Below are positions 21,824 through 31,933 of a stretch of 64,000 nucleotides of DNA, in pieces. The translations under genes and the position numbers were made by a program. Below the pieces are notes generated by a model. The model worked only from the letters and a program-made list of their open reading frames with translations, had not been told where the DNA came from and did no database searches. Source of the stretch: Vanrija pseudolonga (Eukaryota; Basidiomycota; Tremellomycetes; Trichosporonales; Trichosporonaceae); assembly GCF_020906515.1 (NCBI RefSeq), contig NC_085851.1, positions 2,666,001 through 2,730,000 on the forward strand, read 5' to 3'. How positions within the stretch are numbered: position 1 is the first letter of the stretch; each line of letters opens with the position of its first letter.

Positions 21824-23104
21824 CTAAGACAACCAGCGACCGCCCTGGTGCTGGTGCTGCGGACGGACGGCGCAGAAGAGCGGACCAGTGGCAACGGGCT
21901 GGGCAGTGGCACGACGGTCTGGGGTGGTCATCTGGGCAGCGAGCTGGAGAGCGTGGTGGGCAGGCTGGTGGTGGTGGTAGGGTGCGTGACGGTGGGCGGA
22001 GAGGGTGGACATGGTCGGTGCTGGGCCCGGGCCTGGAGTCTGGACCGGAGAGGCAGCGACCGAGGACGCAGCAGAAGGACCGACCGAGAGGCCTGGGGTC
22101 ATCATGCCAGCCATGCCAGGGTAGAGAGAACCCGACGAAGCAGCAAGTGCGGCGGCGGCAGCGGCGGCGGCGGTCGCGACGCCGGGACGGCGAGCGGAGC
22201 GGGAACGGCCGACTTCGATGACGGAGAGGAGCGCGGGGTGCTGCTGACGGACGTGGTTGACCATCTTGTTCTGCTGGCCGTACGCCTTGCCGCAGTTTGG
22301 CGCAGGGCACGCGTAGGGACGCTCACCACGGTGGGACCTGATGTGTCGCTGCAGGTCGGCATTGGAGCGGAAGGTGCGGGTAGCACGAGCACAACCGTCA
22401 TAGGGGCAGAGATGGACTTTCTTCACTTTGGGGAGGGGGCTGCTGCTGTTGTTGTTGTAGTGGGCAGCGGCAACAGTAACAGCAGACGTGGTCGATAGCC
22501 TTGCACGCTCGGCAGCAGCGACATCAGCCGAGTGAGAAAAGGACGAGCGCGAGCTGCAACGCGAGGTTGAGCGAGGGGCCGGAGTGCTCGTCACGGTCGG
22601 GCACATGGTGAGACCAGGGGTAGGAGAGTACTGGAAGCCCGAGGGTGATGCGTAGCCTGCACTCGCGGTGTGAGGCGAGCCAGTAGGGGTGAACGTCTGC
22701 TCTGGGGTGACCTGAAGCTGGAGGGCGTTGGCGTCGGCACTAGCCGCGGGCATGAGCTGGGCCGATGACGAAGGCTGCGGCTGAGGCTGAGGCTGCAGCG
22801 GGTGGTGCTGGGCCGCCGTAGGAATAGGGGCCAGAGTTGCAAGACCAGTGTCAAAGGCGACTGGGGCAGGCAGTGATGGCGAGGGAAACTTGAAGTCGAA
22901 GAGAGCCTCGATCGAGTCGTCGCCAGTGAAATGGTGCTGAGTGTTGGAAGAGGGAGCACTAGCAAAGGTTGCAAAGTCAAAGTTGAAGTCTTCCGCGACA
23001 AACTTTGGGTTGGCCGAGGCTTTAGCAGTGTTGGACGAGACCCACGACGCGGTCGCGTCAAACAGGCCCGTGCCGTCGTCGTCAAACGCAGGGAGGAGGG
23101 ACAT
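21824..23104 (-). CDS. C2H2 zinc-finger transcription factor (two fingers)
   Basis: Single exon, 426 aa from the ATG at 23104 (M-S-L-L-P-A-F-D-D-D). Two adjacent C2H2 fingers occur at about residues 245-305: the first opens C-P-Y-D-G-C and ends H-I-R-S-H, then the linker R-G-E-R-P-Y-A, and the second opens C-P-A-P-N-C and ends H-V-R-Q-Q-H. The N-terminal half is acidic and Phe-rich (D-F-N-F-D-F; A-L-F-D-F-K-F), resembling an activation domain, then Gln/Pro- and Ser-rich. The C-terminus has an Ala run, Ser/Pro stretches and a His cluster. The same frame stays open upstream to 23536, but that part is Thr/His/Pro low-complexity translated from a CA-rich leader, so I start at 23104. Target genes unknown. 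Confidence 0.8.
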   Translation of the reverse strand: MSLLPAFDDDGTGLFDATASWVSSNTAKASANPKFVAEDFNFDFATFASAPSSNTQHHFTGDDSIEALFDFKFPSPSLPAPVAFDTGLATLAPIPTAAQHHPLQPQPQPQPSSSAQLMPAASADANALQLQVTPEQTFTPTGSPHTASAGYASPSGFQYSPTPGLTMCPTVTSTPAPRSTSRCSSRSSFSHSADVAAAERARLSTTSAVTVAAAHYNNNSSSPLPKVKKVHLCPYDGCARATRTFRSNADLQRHIRSHRGERPYACPAPNCGKAYGQQNKMVNHVRQQHPALLSVIEVGRSRSARRPGVATAAAAAAAALAASSGSLYPGMAGMMTPGLSVGPSAASSVAASPVQTPGPGPAPTMSTLSAHRHAPYHHHQPAHHALQLAAQMTTPDRRATAQPVATGPLFCAVRPQHQHQGGRWLS

Positions 23105-23215
23105 GGCTGCGGTTGGGTGGTGGTGGGGTAGGGTGGGTGTGTAGAGAGAGGCGTGTGTGTAGGAGGGAGGGAGGAGGGTGGTGGTGGTGGTGTGTGTCGC
23201 GTCGCTGATCTGTGT

Positions 23216-23239
23216 GCGTGTGTGTGTGTGTGTGTGTCG
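23216..23239. repeat. (GT)n microsatellite
   Basis: TG dinucleotide run with one interruption, in the presumed 5' leader of the zinc-finger gene. Confidence 0.7.
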
Positions 23240-23947
23240 ACGATAAAGTTTTGGTGGTGGTGGTGGTGGGTTGTGGGCTTGAAGCGAAGGGCTCGAGACC
23301 ACGACCCGGGAGACGACGAGTAGACGAGGACGACGACGAGTTACGGTGGGGTGGGTGAGTGGGTGAGGGAAATTGTCGACGGGCCAGTTGGAGCAGAGTG
23401 TCGGAAGGTGTAGGTGTTGTAGGTAGGTGGTAGGTGTCACGGGTCTAAATTTTGGTAGGAACTCTAGCGAGGTAGGGAGGTGAAGGGGGGAGGGAGGGAG
23501 GGAGGGGGGTGTAGCAAGAGTGTGTCGGGGGGGCAACGGAGAGCACGCTGTGTTTTTATATGATGACGACGGGGGTGGTGGGGGGCGGGCTTGCCTTGGG
23601 CTTTGGAGGGAACAAGGCCGCGGTGTCTCTGCGTATCGATATCAGAGAAGAATGGGTGTGTCGTCGGTGTGATGGGTGTAGGAGGCGTGCTGGCTGGCTG
23701 GACGGGGTCACTGCGCCCAGCGGCTCAAAGCTGCTGCTGGCCATCGAAACTGTTCAACTTTTGACACCCTGAATGACCTGGGGTCTCCACAATCGGAACG
23801 ACCTCGGAGTGGACAAGGTGGACTGTTGTACGCGCTAGCGAGACAATGCATCGGCCAGAGGTGCAGAGTGGGAACAACAACGACATGTTGCATGCGTGCA
23901 AGCAAGCATGCACACAGCGCAGATCAGCCCAATGTGCATGTGTGCAT

Positions 23948-23974
23948 GCACACACACACACACACACACACACG
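23948..23974. repeat. (CA)n microsatellite
   Basis: About 13 uninterrupted CA units after a GCATG-rich stretch. Confidence 0.75.
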
Positions 23975-26900
23975 GCGACAATGAAAATGAAAAGGCGACA
24001 AGGTGTACAGTGTTGTATCCCCTCCCTCGCCCGCCTCGAGCGTCGCGCGCCCGCCCACCCGCGAAGGTCACGACGTGTCTGTGCGCGTGCGCCGCGCTCG
24101 CCGTGCCTCACAACGACAAGGACGACGACGACAACAACAGTGTACCTGTACCTACGTCGTTGTGCTTACTCCGTCGGGTCGGTCGTCTGGCTATTGCTGG
24201 CTGACGCTCGGGCATGGCGCATGGTAATGCATGCTCAGGCCGCGGCGTAGGAAGGCTTCCGTGACACTGGCAGGGAGTGAGTGACGGCCATCGCTCTGCA
24301 TGACATGACGCGAGCCAGTGTGCGCTGCTCTGCATATTCCAAGGCCGCCGGACCGCGGCGATAGAGCGCCAACAACTCCGGCCACGTAGCCGCCGGGTGT
24401 GGCTCCTAGCCGCGGACAATACTAATACAACTGCCTGCTGCGATCGATCGACTCTCTCTCTGCGGTGCTGGTGGCTGTGTGCCCAAAGGAGGCGGCGGCG
24501 GCGGCGCCAAGCGGCCAAAGGATGTCAAAGGAGGTGTGCTCTGGCTGGTGCCAGAAGAGGCGTTGAAGGCGGCGTATGGCGTTGGCTGGCGTTGCTGGTG
24601 CTCACGCTACGCTGCATCTGACGTGGGTACTGCTACCATTGCCAAGCGGCCCAAGCTCGCGCCGGTGCCTGCGCCGCGCCCGCCCTGCTGATCGGTGAGC
24701 ACAGCGCACAGGGCGCGAGCCGAGCGCTGATCTGATCGCGGACAAGTCGTCGCAGTGTGCGTGTGTGCGCGTACTTGCACAAGGCAGAGGTTGTGCCGCG
24801 TCGTCGTGCATTGTCGCGACGCGAGCTCTGTGTGTGCATTGCATCGGGTGTGCGTGGACAGTGCTGCACGTCGGGCTGCGTGCAAACCCGTCCGTTGTTC
24901 CCAGTGTCTCCCTCCAGCCATACGCCAGCCAGCCAGCCAGCCTGCGCGCCGCCGCCGCCACAGGCGTGACGGCCAGCCATCGCGTAACGGCCATCCCAGC
25001 AAATGTAACGTAAGTGTTACCTCGTCCCACCGGCCAGCGCCGTAACTTGGCCATGGCGTGCTGTCGCTCGCTCAGTGGCAGGTGGCACGGTTATGTGGCG
25101 ACGGAAGAGGTTGGTTCGGGGCGGCGCGGCGGGCGCAGCGCGAGAAGACTACGTTTTCGGCCCGGAACGCGTCGTATGCACCGCACATGTACGGGGCACG
25201 GCGGAACGCGACGAGCTACGAGCAGCAGCAGCGCGACGCGGGCCGGCACGCGGTACATACGCGGTCGGTCGCGGTCGCGGTCGCGGTAGTGCTCGCTCCG
25301 TCCATGTCGAGTCACGTCGATCCCCGCGCGCGCGCGCGCTGGGTACAGCACAGTGGCAACAACGGCTACGTCGCGCACAGCACGCCGCACTGACGCGGAT
25401 CTGGATTTGGATCTCGCTCAAGGAGTGAAGGCACGCGGCGGCGTGTGCTTTGCAGGAAGGTATCTGCGCGCTCACTCGCTCCGTGCGTACAGTGCCGCCT
25501 CCACCGCGTCATCGGGTGGGTCGAGGCGGGCGCGCGCGGCGAATGGCCCGATATGCCTGCGCGCGCCATCCGGGGGGCGGTGCATGCACGCTGGACAGGG
25601 GGGCGGGGGTTGTTGGGTTGGGCGGTGGATTGGGGGTGCGCGCGGGAAGGATTTTGGCGGGTGCGCTGTTGTGTGGCGGCCTTCTTGAGCAGCGGGACAG
25701 ACTGGGGCAGGCTATCGCGAAACCGACAGACGATGGTGTGTCACTCGCCGCTGGCATCACTTGTTGTCAGCAGCAGGCAGTCAATGCAACCACGTCCAGC
25801 CGTCGACGCAAGGGCAGAAACGCCACGGCATCATTGCGCGTGTTTGCTGTGCTGCTGGGTGGGTGGCACCCGCCAGCGCGCCGCCGGCACATACGCCCCG
25901 CCCCCCGTAGTCGGCAGAAAGACCTGACATCAAACCTGGGAGTGTACATCTTAGCGGCTGGCCCGAGTCGAAGCCTGTGGCGTGGCCCGAGTCAGTGGCC
26001 GTAGTTGAGCGCTGTAGTCGAATGGCGGCCCGTAGTCGATATCTCTACGGCCCGGCGGCGCCCGTAGTTCATGCCCGCGTCGAAAAGCCACATCCTCTGT
26101 TCGATCCGTAGTTTAAATCTGGTTCTGTGGGCCTTGGTGGCCACCAAACCCTCGGTGTCGCTGAGACGAGATGGCGTGGACTCGGCCTCTGGGTGATGCC
26201 GATTGTTGCGCGTTGGTTCCAGATTGATTTGGCCTGGCTGGGATGTTCGGGCTGCAAGTTCGCTTTCTGCATTGACAGGTGGCACTAGTTAGAGGAAGGA
26301 GGCGTCAGAGATGGGAAATACATGACCCTGCCCATCGTGTCACGCGTACAGCGAGGTGTCAGCTGCCAAGTGCGGCGCGAAGAGAGAGAGCGCCGACCAC
26401 GGCCAGCTCATCAACATTCCACCGTCCGTTTTGTTGCTTCCCCCCCCCCAGTCATTCATGGTTGGTCAGATCCCCACCCATCGCCGCTCACATACGTGCG
26501 TGAGCGATCCCGAGCATGTCGTCGTCGCCGATCCGATCCCGATCGCGCGCGTTGGCGATCAAGGGCACAGACGCGCAGTGTGTGTGTGCGCCGTCGGCAG
26601 GCACATGCCGCGCCATGTGCTGCACCACTACCTCTATGCAGTATTCGCATGCGAAGGTATCAGTGCAGCAGAAAGCCCCGTACCACTGTGCTGTTGGGCC
26701 AAAGCATGCTACCATAATCGCGACGTTAGACGCCTTCCGCCCCCAGCCGACACCGGAGTCGTTCCCATGGCCACGTAGTGGTAAGATCGCGAGTCACTGT
26801 ACCCCTACTCCCAGGCAGGGCGACTCCTGCGCCCGTGTTTCAACTCGCGAGGTTACAGGTTGCAATGTTCCTCGCGTTCGGGCGGGTGGAGACAGCTGGG

Positions 26901-28575
26901 CCTTTTGAGTGAAACCTTTTCGGGCGGGTGTTTCGGCTTTTGTTTGGCTGGTGGTGTCTCCCAGTTCGTTGGGCCAAAGTCAGTGTCGTTGTGGCTGCTG
27001 GACTGGAATGACGACAGCATGTTCCCAGTGAGGTTATGGGGATGGCAGGTAAGTGGAGAGGGGTTGCAGGTCAGCTAGCTGTCGGCCGCCACGAAGTAGC
27101 GGCGAGTTGAGTTGTCGGCCCAACCCGCCGCCAATGACGCTAGCATACCGCGTAGTGTCGGAGCGCGTCAGCGGTCATATCTATCGCGCGGCCCCTCATG
27201 ACCCCGACGCGTGCAGTGTCGCAGTAGACGGCGCGACTGGTATGAGAGGTTGGAGGAGAAGGCACAGAAGATTGAGTCCAATGCCAGCTGCTGACAAAGA
27301 GGCCCAAGCCCAGCACGCACACAACCTTGCCCCACACTCTCGACCCCACCGACACCATCGTCGGCATGCCCGACGCATCAGCGCGGCGTAGCGCCCTCGC
27401 CTCGCAGCGTCCGACACGAACCCGACAGAATAATGTCGCAATGAATGAGTGAGTGTCGGCCGCCCCGCCGACACGCCTCCACCTCCACCAAACCCCGCAA
27501 ATCTACTTACGTCCGGCGCCGCGCCGCGCCCACCAGCATACCCCACCAAGACAATGCACGCCCCCACCCATGCCCAAATCAAAGCGCGCCCCGCGCCCCA
27601 CTGCGCCCGGGCACACGGCCACAAGCGACATCCCACTGCGTGCGCGCGATAATATCGACAATGCCGCGCGTGCGCGGGGGTGGCGCTTGCGGGGTCCCCA
27701 GGGCAAGGGGGCACGTGAGCAGCGAACTAGCGGTGGCGCGTCGGTCGGTGGAGTGTCGTCGGCGCGTCGGCATGGAGTCGTTGGTGTGGAGTGCGCCGTG
27801 TGTGTGTCGGCTTGACGCATGTGCGCGGACACCGGTCTGCTCCCCGCCTCCTCGCCCAGAGTGGTGCGTGGACCAGCGTCGGACATACACTGCCTGCCCG
27901 CCACGCGGGTCGGGATCACAGCCCGCCCGGCGCTCGCCACCGAAAGGAGCAATGTCACAATCGCCGCTGCCGTGCGGCGCTGTCTGTCTCCCTCTCATGT
28001 CCTGCGTGCTGGGTCTGCGGCGCGACGCTCTACGGCGGCCGCACCGCCGCCGCCGCGTCGCGAGAGCAAGGCAGATGTGCATGCATGTACATGCACGCCA
28101 AGCCCCCGCTGCCAAGTTTGCACAGAGCCTGGACTCGAAGTGAGACAGCCCACGGCCCGTGAGACCCTGAGACTTACTTGACCTGCCGAAAATATCATTT
28201 CACCGCCGCCGCCCCGCTTTTGTATTCGGGTTTATCGGGCCATTAGGGGGTCACAAGGGAAAGATTACAGCCGCGCGGGCGGCCGCGGCGTCGACAGGCG
28301 GGGAGATAATCTGGAAGCAGGCAGCTCCAAGTGGATGCACGACGACAACAACTTGACTGCCCTGCTGCCTGCTGATTGTTCGCTCCAACATTACTCGTCC
28401 TTTCGTCAAGCAAGATAACCCGACGACGACTAGACTTTGACTCTGCTCATATCATCATCACTCGACTTTGACATTGTATCTTTCTCATCACTCTCTCGCT
28501 CTCGACACCACCTCGAGACACCACCACCACCCCTTAACCCGCCACACCAGCCACCCAGCACCACCACCAACAACC

Positions 28576-29256
28576 ATGACTCCCACCACTACCACCACCA
28601 CCTCGCAGCCCATCCCCCAGGCCAACGCGGTCGCCTCTACGTCCGCCGCGTCGACCCCCTCGGCCTCGCCACAACAGGCGACAAGTATGCCCGGCGCGGC
28701 CACGACCCCCGGGCAGCTCGAGGGCCGCCTCAACGCGCTGCTCTCGAGCTTCGACATTGGCACGCATGGGCTCTGTCGCGAGGAGCGCAGAACCGGCGAG
28801 TTTGGTGAGTGCGCTCGTGGGCGAGCGTGCGGGCGTGCGAGTGTGCGAGGCCGCCGAGCTGCACAACACGCCGTGTGTGCGCGTGTGCATCCACTCGCTC
28901 CGCCCCGCCCCCGCCGCCCCGTCCAGCCCCCCGAGCCCAGCTAACACCCCCCAGCCAAGCCCCACCCCCAAACCAAGCCCGCGGCCCCGCGCGACCCCTC
29001 GCCATCGCGCTCGCCGCTCCTCTCACTGCTGAGCCTGACGCGCCCGCGCATGAGCGTGAGCGGTGCGTCCACCAGCGCGCCCACAACGCCGCGCGGGAGC
29101 ATTGCCCTGCCTTCCCCCGGGCTCGACGCGCTCAGCACCGCCAACCCGTTCAACAACGCCGTTGCTGCGCCCCGCGGCCGCCCGACGATGGAGACGCAGC
29201 GCCGCCACTCGCATTTCGACCCCGGTCGCGAGCCCAAGCTCCACGGCCTGTTCTGA
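28576..29256 (+). CDS. Hypothetical Ser/Pro/Thr-rich protein
   Basis: Two exons (28576-28804 and 28955-29256) give 176 aa in a consistent frame, with a GTGAGT donor, a TAAC branch-like site and a CCAG acceptor. I do not recognise it. The N-terminal 60 residues are Thr/Ser/Pro/Gln-rich; then comes an ordered-looking segment with L-E-G-R-L-N-A-L-L-S-S-F-D-I-G. After the intron there is an L-L-S-L-L-S-L-T-R-P-R helix, an S-A-P-T-T-P-R-G-S motif and a Ser/Pro C-terminus containing N-P-F, a possible EH-domain ligand (inference). Compositional bias makes function unpredictable. The ATG follows a CA/CT-rich leader typical of this genome. The intron (150 nt) is longer than the local norm. Confidence 0.6.
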
Positions 29257-29665
29257 GCCGCTCCCACACGTTGTATATAGCTGTTCTTTCGTCCCGCCAC
29301 GCGGCCCTGGCGCCCGCCGCCACCCGCCACCTCACCCACCTATCCGCCAATAATACCACTCATGGCCGCAGCCACACCACTTCATTGTTGTTCCCCGATT
29401 GATTGTATGCGCATGCATTAGTAGAGCTGTGAGGTGACACGGGGAGGGGGTTGTGGTTCTGTTTGCACATGACGCCCTTGCTGCATACGACGCTGCTGCT
29501 CGCGACACGCACACGCCGACGACGCCGACGCGGTGTCAGTGGCGGAAGTAAAGCGGGCCTAGGCCCAGTCGCCATACAGCAGCACACAAGTATTACCACA
29601 TAGCGCACGCTCGCGAGCGTGCGCAATACAAAGAAAGTCTATAGAGTTCGGGGGTGCGGCGTGCA
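29257..29665. other. Convergent intergenic region with a 22-bp palindrome
   Basis: 409 bp between convergent stops. The only notable structure is the perfect palindrome at 29603-29624, listed separately. No coding frame. Confidence 0.4.
29603..29624. repeat. 22-bp perfect GC-rich palindrome
   Basis: An 11-base half-site GCGCACGCTCG (29603-29613) is followed directly by its exact reverse complement (29614-29624). It lies 42 bp beyond the syntaxin stop, in the shared 3' zone of two convergent genes. Confidence 0.75.
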
Positions 29666-30960
29666 CTACGACAGGATCTGGCGGGTTAGTATTCCGACAG
29701 CGTACCAGCACCCACAGCAAGCAGCACAACGAGGATGACCACAACAAGGATGAGGAGCAGGCACACGGCCCTCCGGCCCGCCTTGCGCTGGTACTCGTGT
29801 GCGGTGGTGAGCTCCTCCGCCGCGGACGAGGTGTGCGCGGCCACGTTGGTGATGTTGGACTCGATGTTGTCTGGGGGTGTGTCAGCGGGCGCGAGTGAGC
29901 TGGAAGGGGCGGAGCTATTCGACTTGGAACACTTAGCTCCTGCCCCGGCTCGGGCCTGCGGCCCTCGCCAGACAAACGCACCAATCAACCCCCCCTGATG
30001 CTCGACAATAGCCCCAAGGTCCCTAAAGATGTCGTTGAGCTCGTGGATCCCGCTCTCAATCTCGCGGATCTCGCCCTCGCGCTCGGCTATCAGCTGTTCC
30101 TGGAACTCGAGCTCGTGCTGGCTGATCTGGGGCGCGAGGGCCTGGGTTTGGGTTTGGACCTGTTCGAGTTCGACAGAGGAGCGGGGCTCGTTGTGGCTGC
30201 GTGGGGGTTAGCCCTGCAAAGGCTGTACAGGCAATGGCCGGCGACTGTCGCTCACCGCGACCGCTGCGCGGCCGCTGCTCGCGCCTACTCACGCCTCGTC
30301 CTCCGCCGCCTCGACAGCCCGCTTCTGCACCTCGACCGTCGTGCGCTGCTTCTCCACCGACAGCCGCTGGACGCGCTGGAAGCCCTGCAGTGCGGCAGTG
30401 TACTCGCGGGACAGTTTCGCCTGGACGGGTTTACGCGCGGCCTGGGACGGTGTCAGCACAGCCCGGCTCACGCGCCACGCCGGCTCACCTGGCCTGCCCC
30501 GCCAGTCGGGAACGCAGCGAGCACCTTGACGTCCTCGGTCGAGCGCTTGACCATGTCGCGTGTCGACTCGGTGAGGTTGTGCCTGGGGGAAGGGAGGGGG
30601 GTCAGCCTTGCCGTTCTGTGTCGTGCCAAGCGCAGCCGCCGGCCTACGGCCGTCGTCGCGCCCGTTGTCGCACTCACAACGCCGTGCGCAGCTGCGGCGC
30701 ATCGCCCGCACCACCAAGCTTGTCAACCAGCTTCTGGATACCCTGGACGTTGGTCTGGATCTTGAAGATCTGGATGGAGACCGAGTCCTTGACCTTTGTG
30801 AATGCGTCGTCGTCTGCGAGCGTCAGCGAGCGAACGAGCCGCGAGGGGAACCATTGCATTGCAGGCAGGCAGCAGGCGGGGGCCGGCACTCACCTCCGCT
30901 ACCAGCGCCGGGGAGCAGCGGCGCGCCGCCCTGCCCGCGCTCGAGGTCGTTGAAGCTCAT
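29666..30960 (-). CDS. Pep12-like endosomal syntaxin (Qa-SNARE)
   Basis: Seven exons (30960-30894, 30813-30678, 30582-30489, 30441-30293, 30196-29982, 29870-29716, 29677-29666) give 275 aa. It begins M-S-F-N-D-L-E-R-G, the usual opening of Pep12/syntaxin-7-type t-SNAREs, which drive fusion at the endosome or pre-vacuolar compartment. An Habc-type three-helix region occupies about residues 25-125 (I-F-K-I-Q-T-N-V ... L-V-D-K-L-G; Y-T-A-A-L-Q-G-F-Q). The SNARE helix spans about 180-245, with the ionic-layer Gln in V-E-H-Q-G-G-L-I-D-N-I-E. A C-terminal anchor of about 20 hydrophobic residues ends L-L-A-I-L-S. The last exon codes only I-L-S-stop; reading through instead would add a polar tail after the anchor, unlike the family. 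Confidence 0.87.
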
Positions 30961-31180
30961 TTCGTCGTCGTCGAGTGTGTGTTGCTGGCTGTGGACGATG
31001 ACGAGCGCGATGCGTTTGAGGGGGTTAGGTGGCGACGACGAAGGCGGCGGGAGCAAATGGCAGGTACGGGCAGTCGATCCGAAGCGACTCTGGCTGCCTT
31101 GGTGCCTACAACCGCCGTCATCGATCACGACCCAGCAACACCGCAACCACCACATCACATCACACATCACACCCACGACC

Positions 31181-31717
31181 ATGGCCTCTGCCGCAACATA
31201 CCCCGACACCCTCCCGGACGTCTCCTCCGCGCGCGCGCAGCACGCCCAACAGCGCCGCGAGGCGGTCCGGCAACGCGTGCGCGCGAGCCTGCCGCCGCTG
31301 CCGGAACTGCGCTTCGAGCAGGCATACCTCCGTTCCGTGCTCCCCGCGCTCTCGCCATCGCAGAAGAGCGACGGCAGTGCGTCGGTCGCGATTGTGCGGG
31401 GGCACGGGGTGGACGTGCAGTGGGGCAAGGTCGCTTGGATCACGGTTCGGGATCAGGTGGGTTGCGTGGGCCGCTGGACGGCGGAGCCGGCCAGCCCTGT
31501 GAGATGGTGTCGCTGACGCCGTGTGTTCGCTTCCTCGCTCGACTTGACTCGATCTCATCCCACCCGCCCTCGCCGCTCGCTCCGCTCGCGGCTCTAGGTC
31601 ATCTCGCCCCTCCTCCAAGGCGTCTTCTGGGGCCTGCTCGGCATCGTCGCGGGCGGCGCGCAGACGTCCCTCCGCGCGGCGCTCGGCTGGCCCTCGGCAA
31701 GCAAGGCCAAGGCATAG
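31181..31717 (+). CDS. DUF1770 (Atg43-like) small protein
   Basis: Two exons (31181-31456, 31598-31717) give 131 aa. The core L-P-P-L-P-E-L-R-F-E-Q-A-Y-L, followed by W-I-T-V-R-D-Q-V-I-S-P-L-L-Q-G across the intron, matches what I recall of the fungal DUF1770 family (L-P-x-L-R-F-E-Q-S-Y-L ... I-T-x-R-D-Q-V). In fission yeast, Atg43 of this family is a mitochondrial outer-membrane mitophagy receptor. Here the V-F-W-G-L-L-G-I-V-A-G-G segment after the RDQ motif could be a short membrane helix, followed by a basic tail. No LIR/AIM motif was assigned. The gene is divergent from the syntaxin gene with only 220 bp between starts. The mitophagy role is extrapolated. Confidence 0.6.
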
Positions 31718-31933
31718 GGTGTGGACGGAATGGGCGACGGCGTGATAGGACGGCGCGGCGCGTACGGCGCGATACGGGATAGGATCATAGGGAAGACTGG
31801 ACGACAACACGGCAGACACAATACGATAGAGGGCAAGATAGAAGCAGCAGCATCTCGGCCCGGCACTGGCGTGCCGGCCCCTTTACACCCCGCACCCATG
31901 CATATGCTAGCTGGCCGGCCCACACACTACTGA

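Larger units (their letters stand above)
23105..28575. other. 5.5 kb gene-poor region
   Basis: Between the divergent zinc-finger gene (-) and the small Ser/Pro-rich gene (+). I found no frame with recognisable domain or convincing exon chain. It contains (GT)n at 23216-23239, (CA)n at about 23948-23974, a CGGTCG-type hexamer tract at 25261-25289, CG dinucleotide runs at 25325-25340, a cluster of GTAGT motifs (25905-26113) and a GC-rich block with a possible structured RNA (about 26770-26840). The left 500 bp is probably the leader and promoter of the zinc-finger gene, with a C/A-rich transcript; the right 200 bp is the CT/CA-rich leader of the next gene. Confidence 0.45.

Noticed and set aside
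21285-22310. Long minus-strand open frame opposite and beyond the zinc-finger gene
   Set aside because: It is an out-of-frame reading of the zinc-finger gene plus C/A-rich 3' UTR; Pro/Arg/His low complexity without domains.
23105-23536. Upstream extension of the zinc-finger frame to 23536
   Set aside because: It translates a CA/CT-rich leader into Thr/His/Pro repeats; the ATG at 23104 starts the ordered acidic domain.
24479-24691. Gly/Lys-rich 70-codon frame
   Set aside because: Starts at GTG rather than ATG, has no credible neighbouring exon and no recognisable motif.
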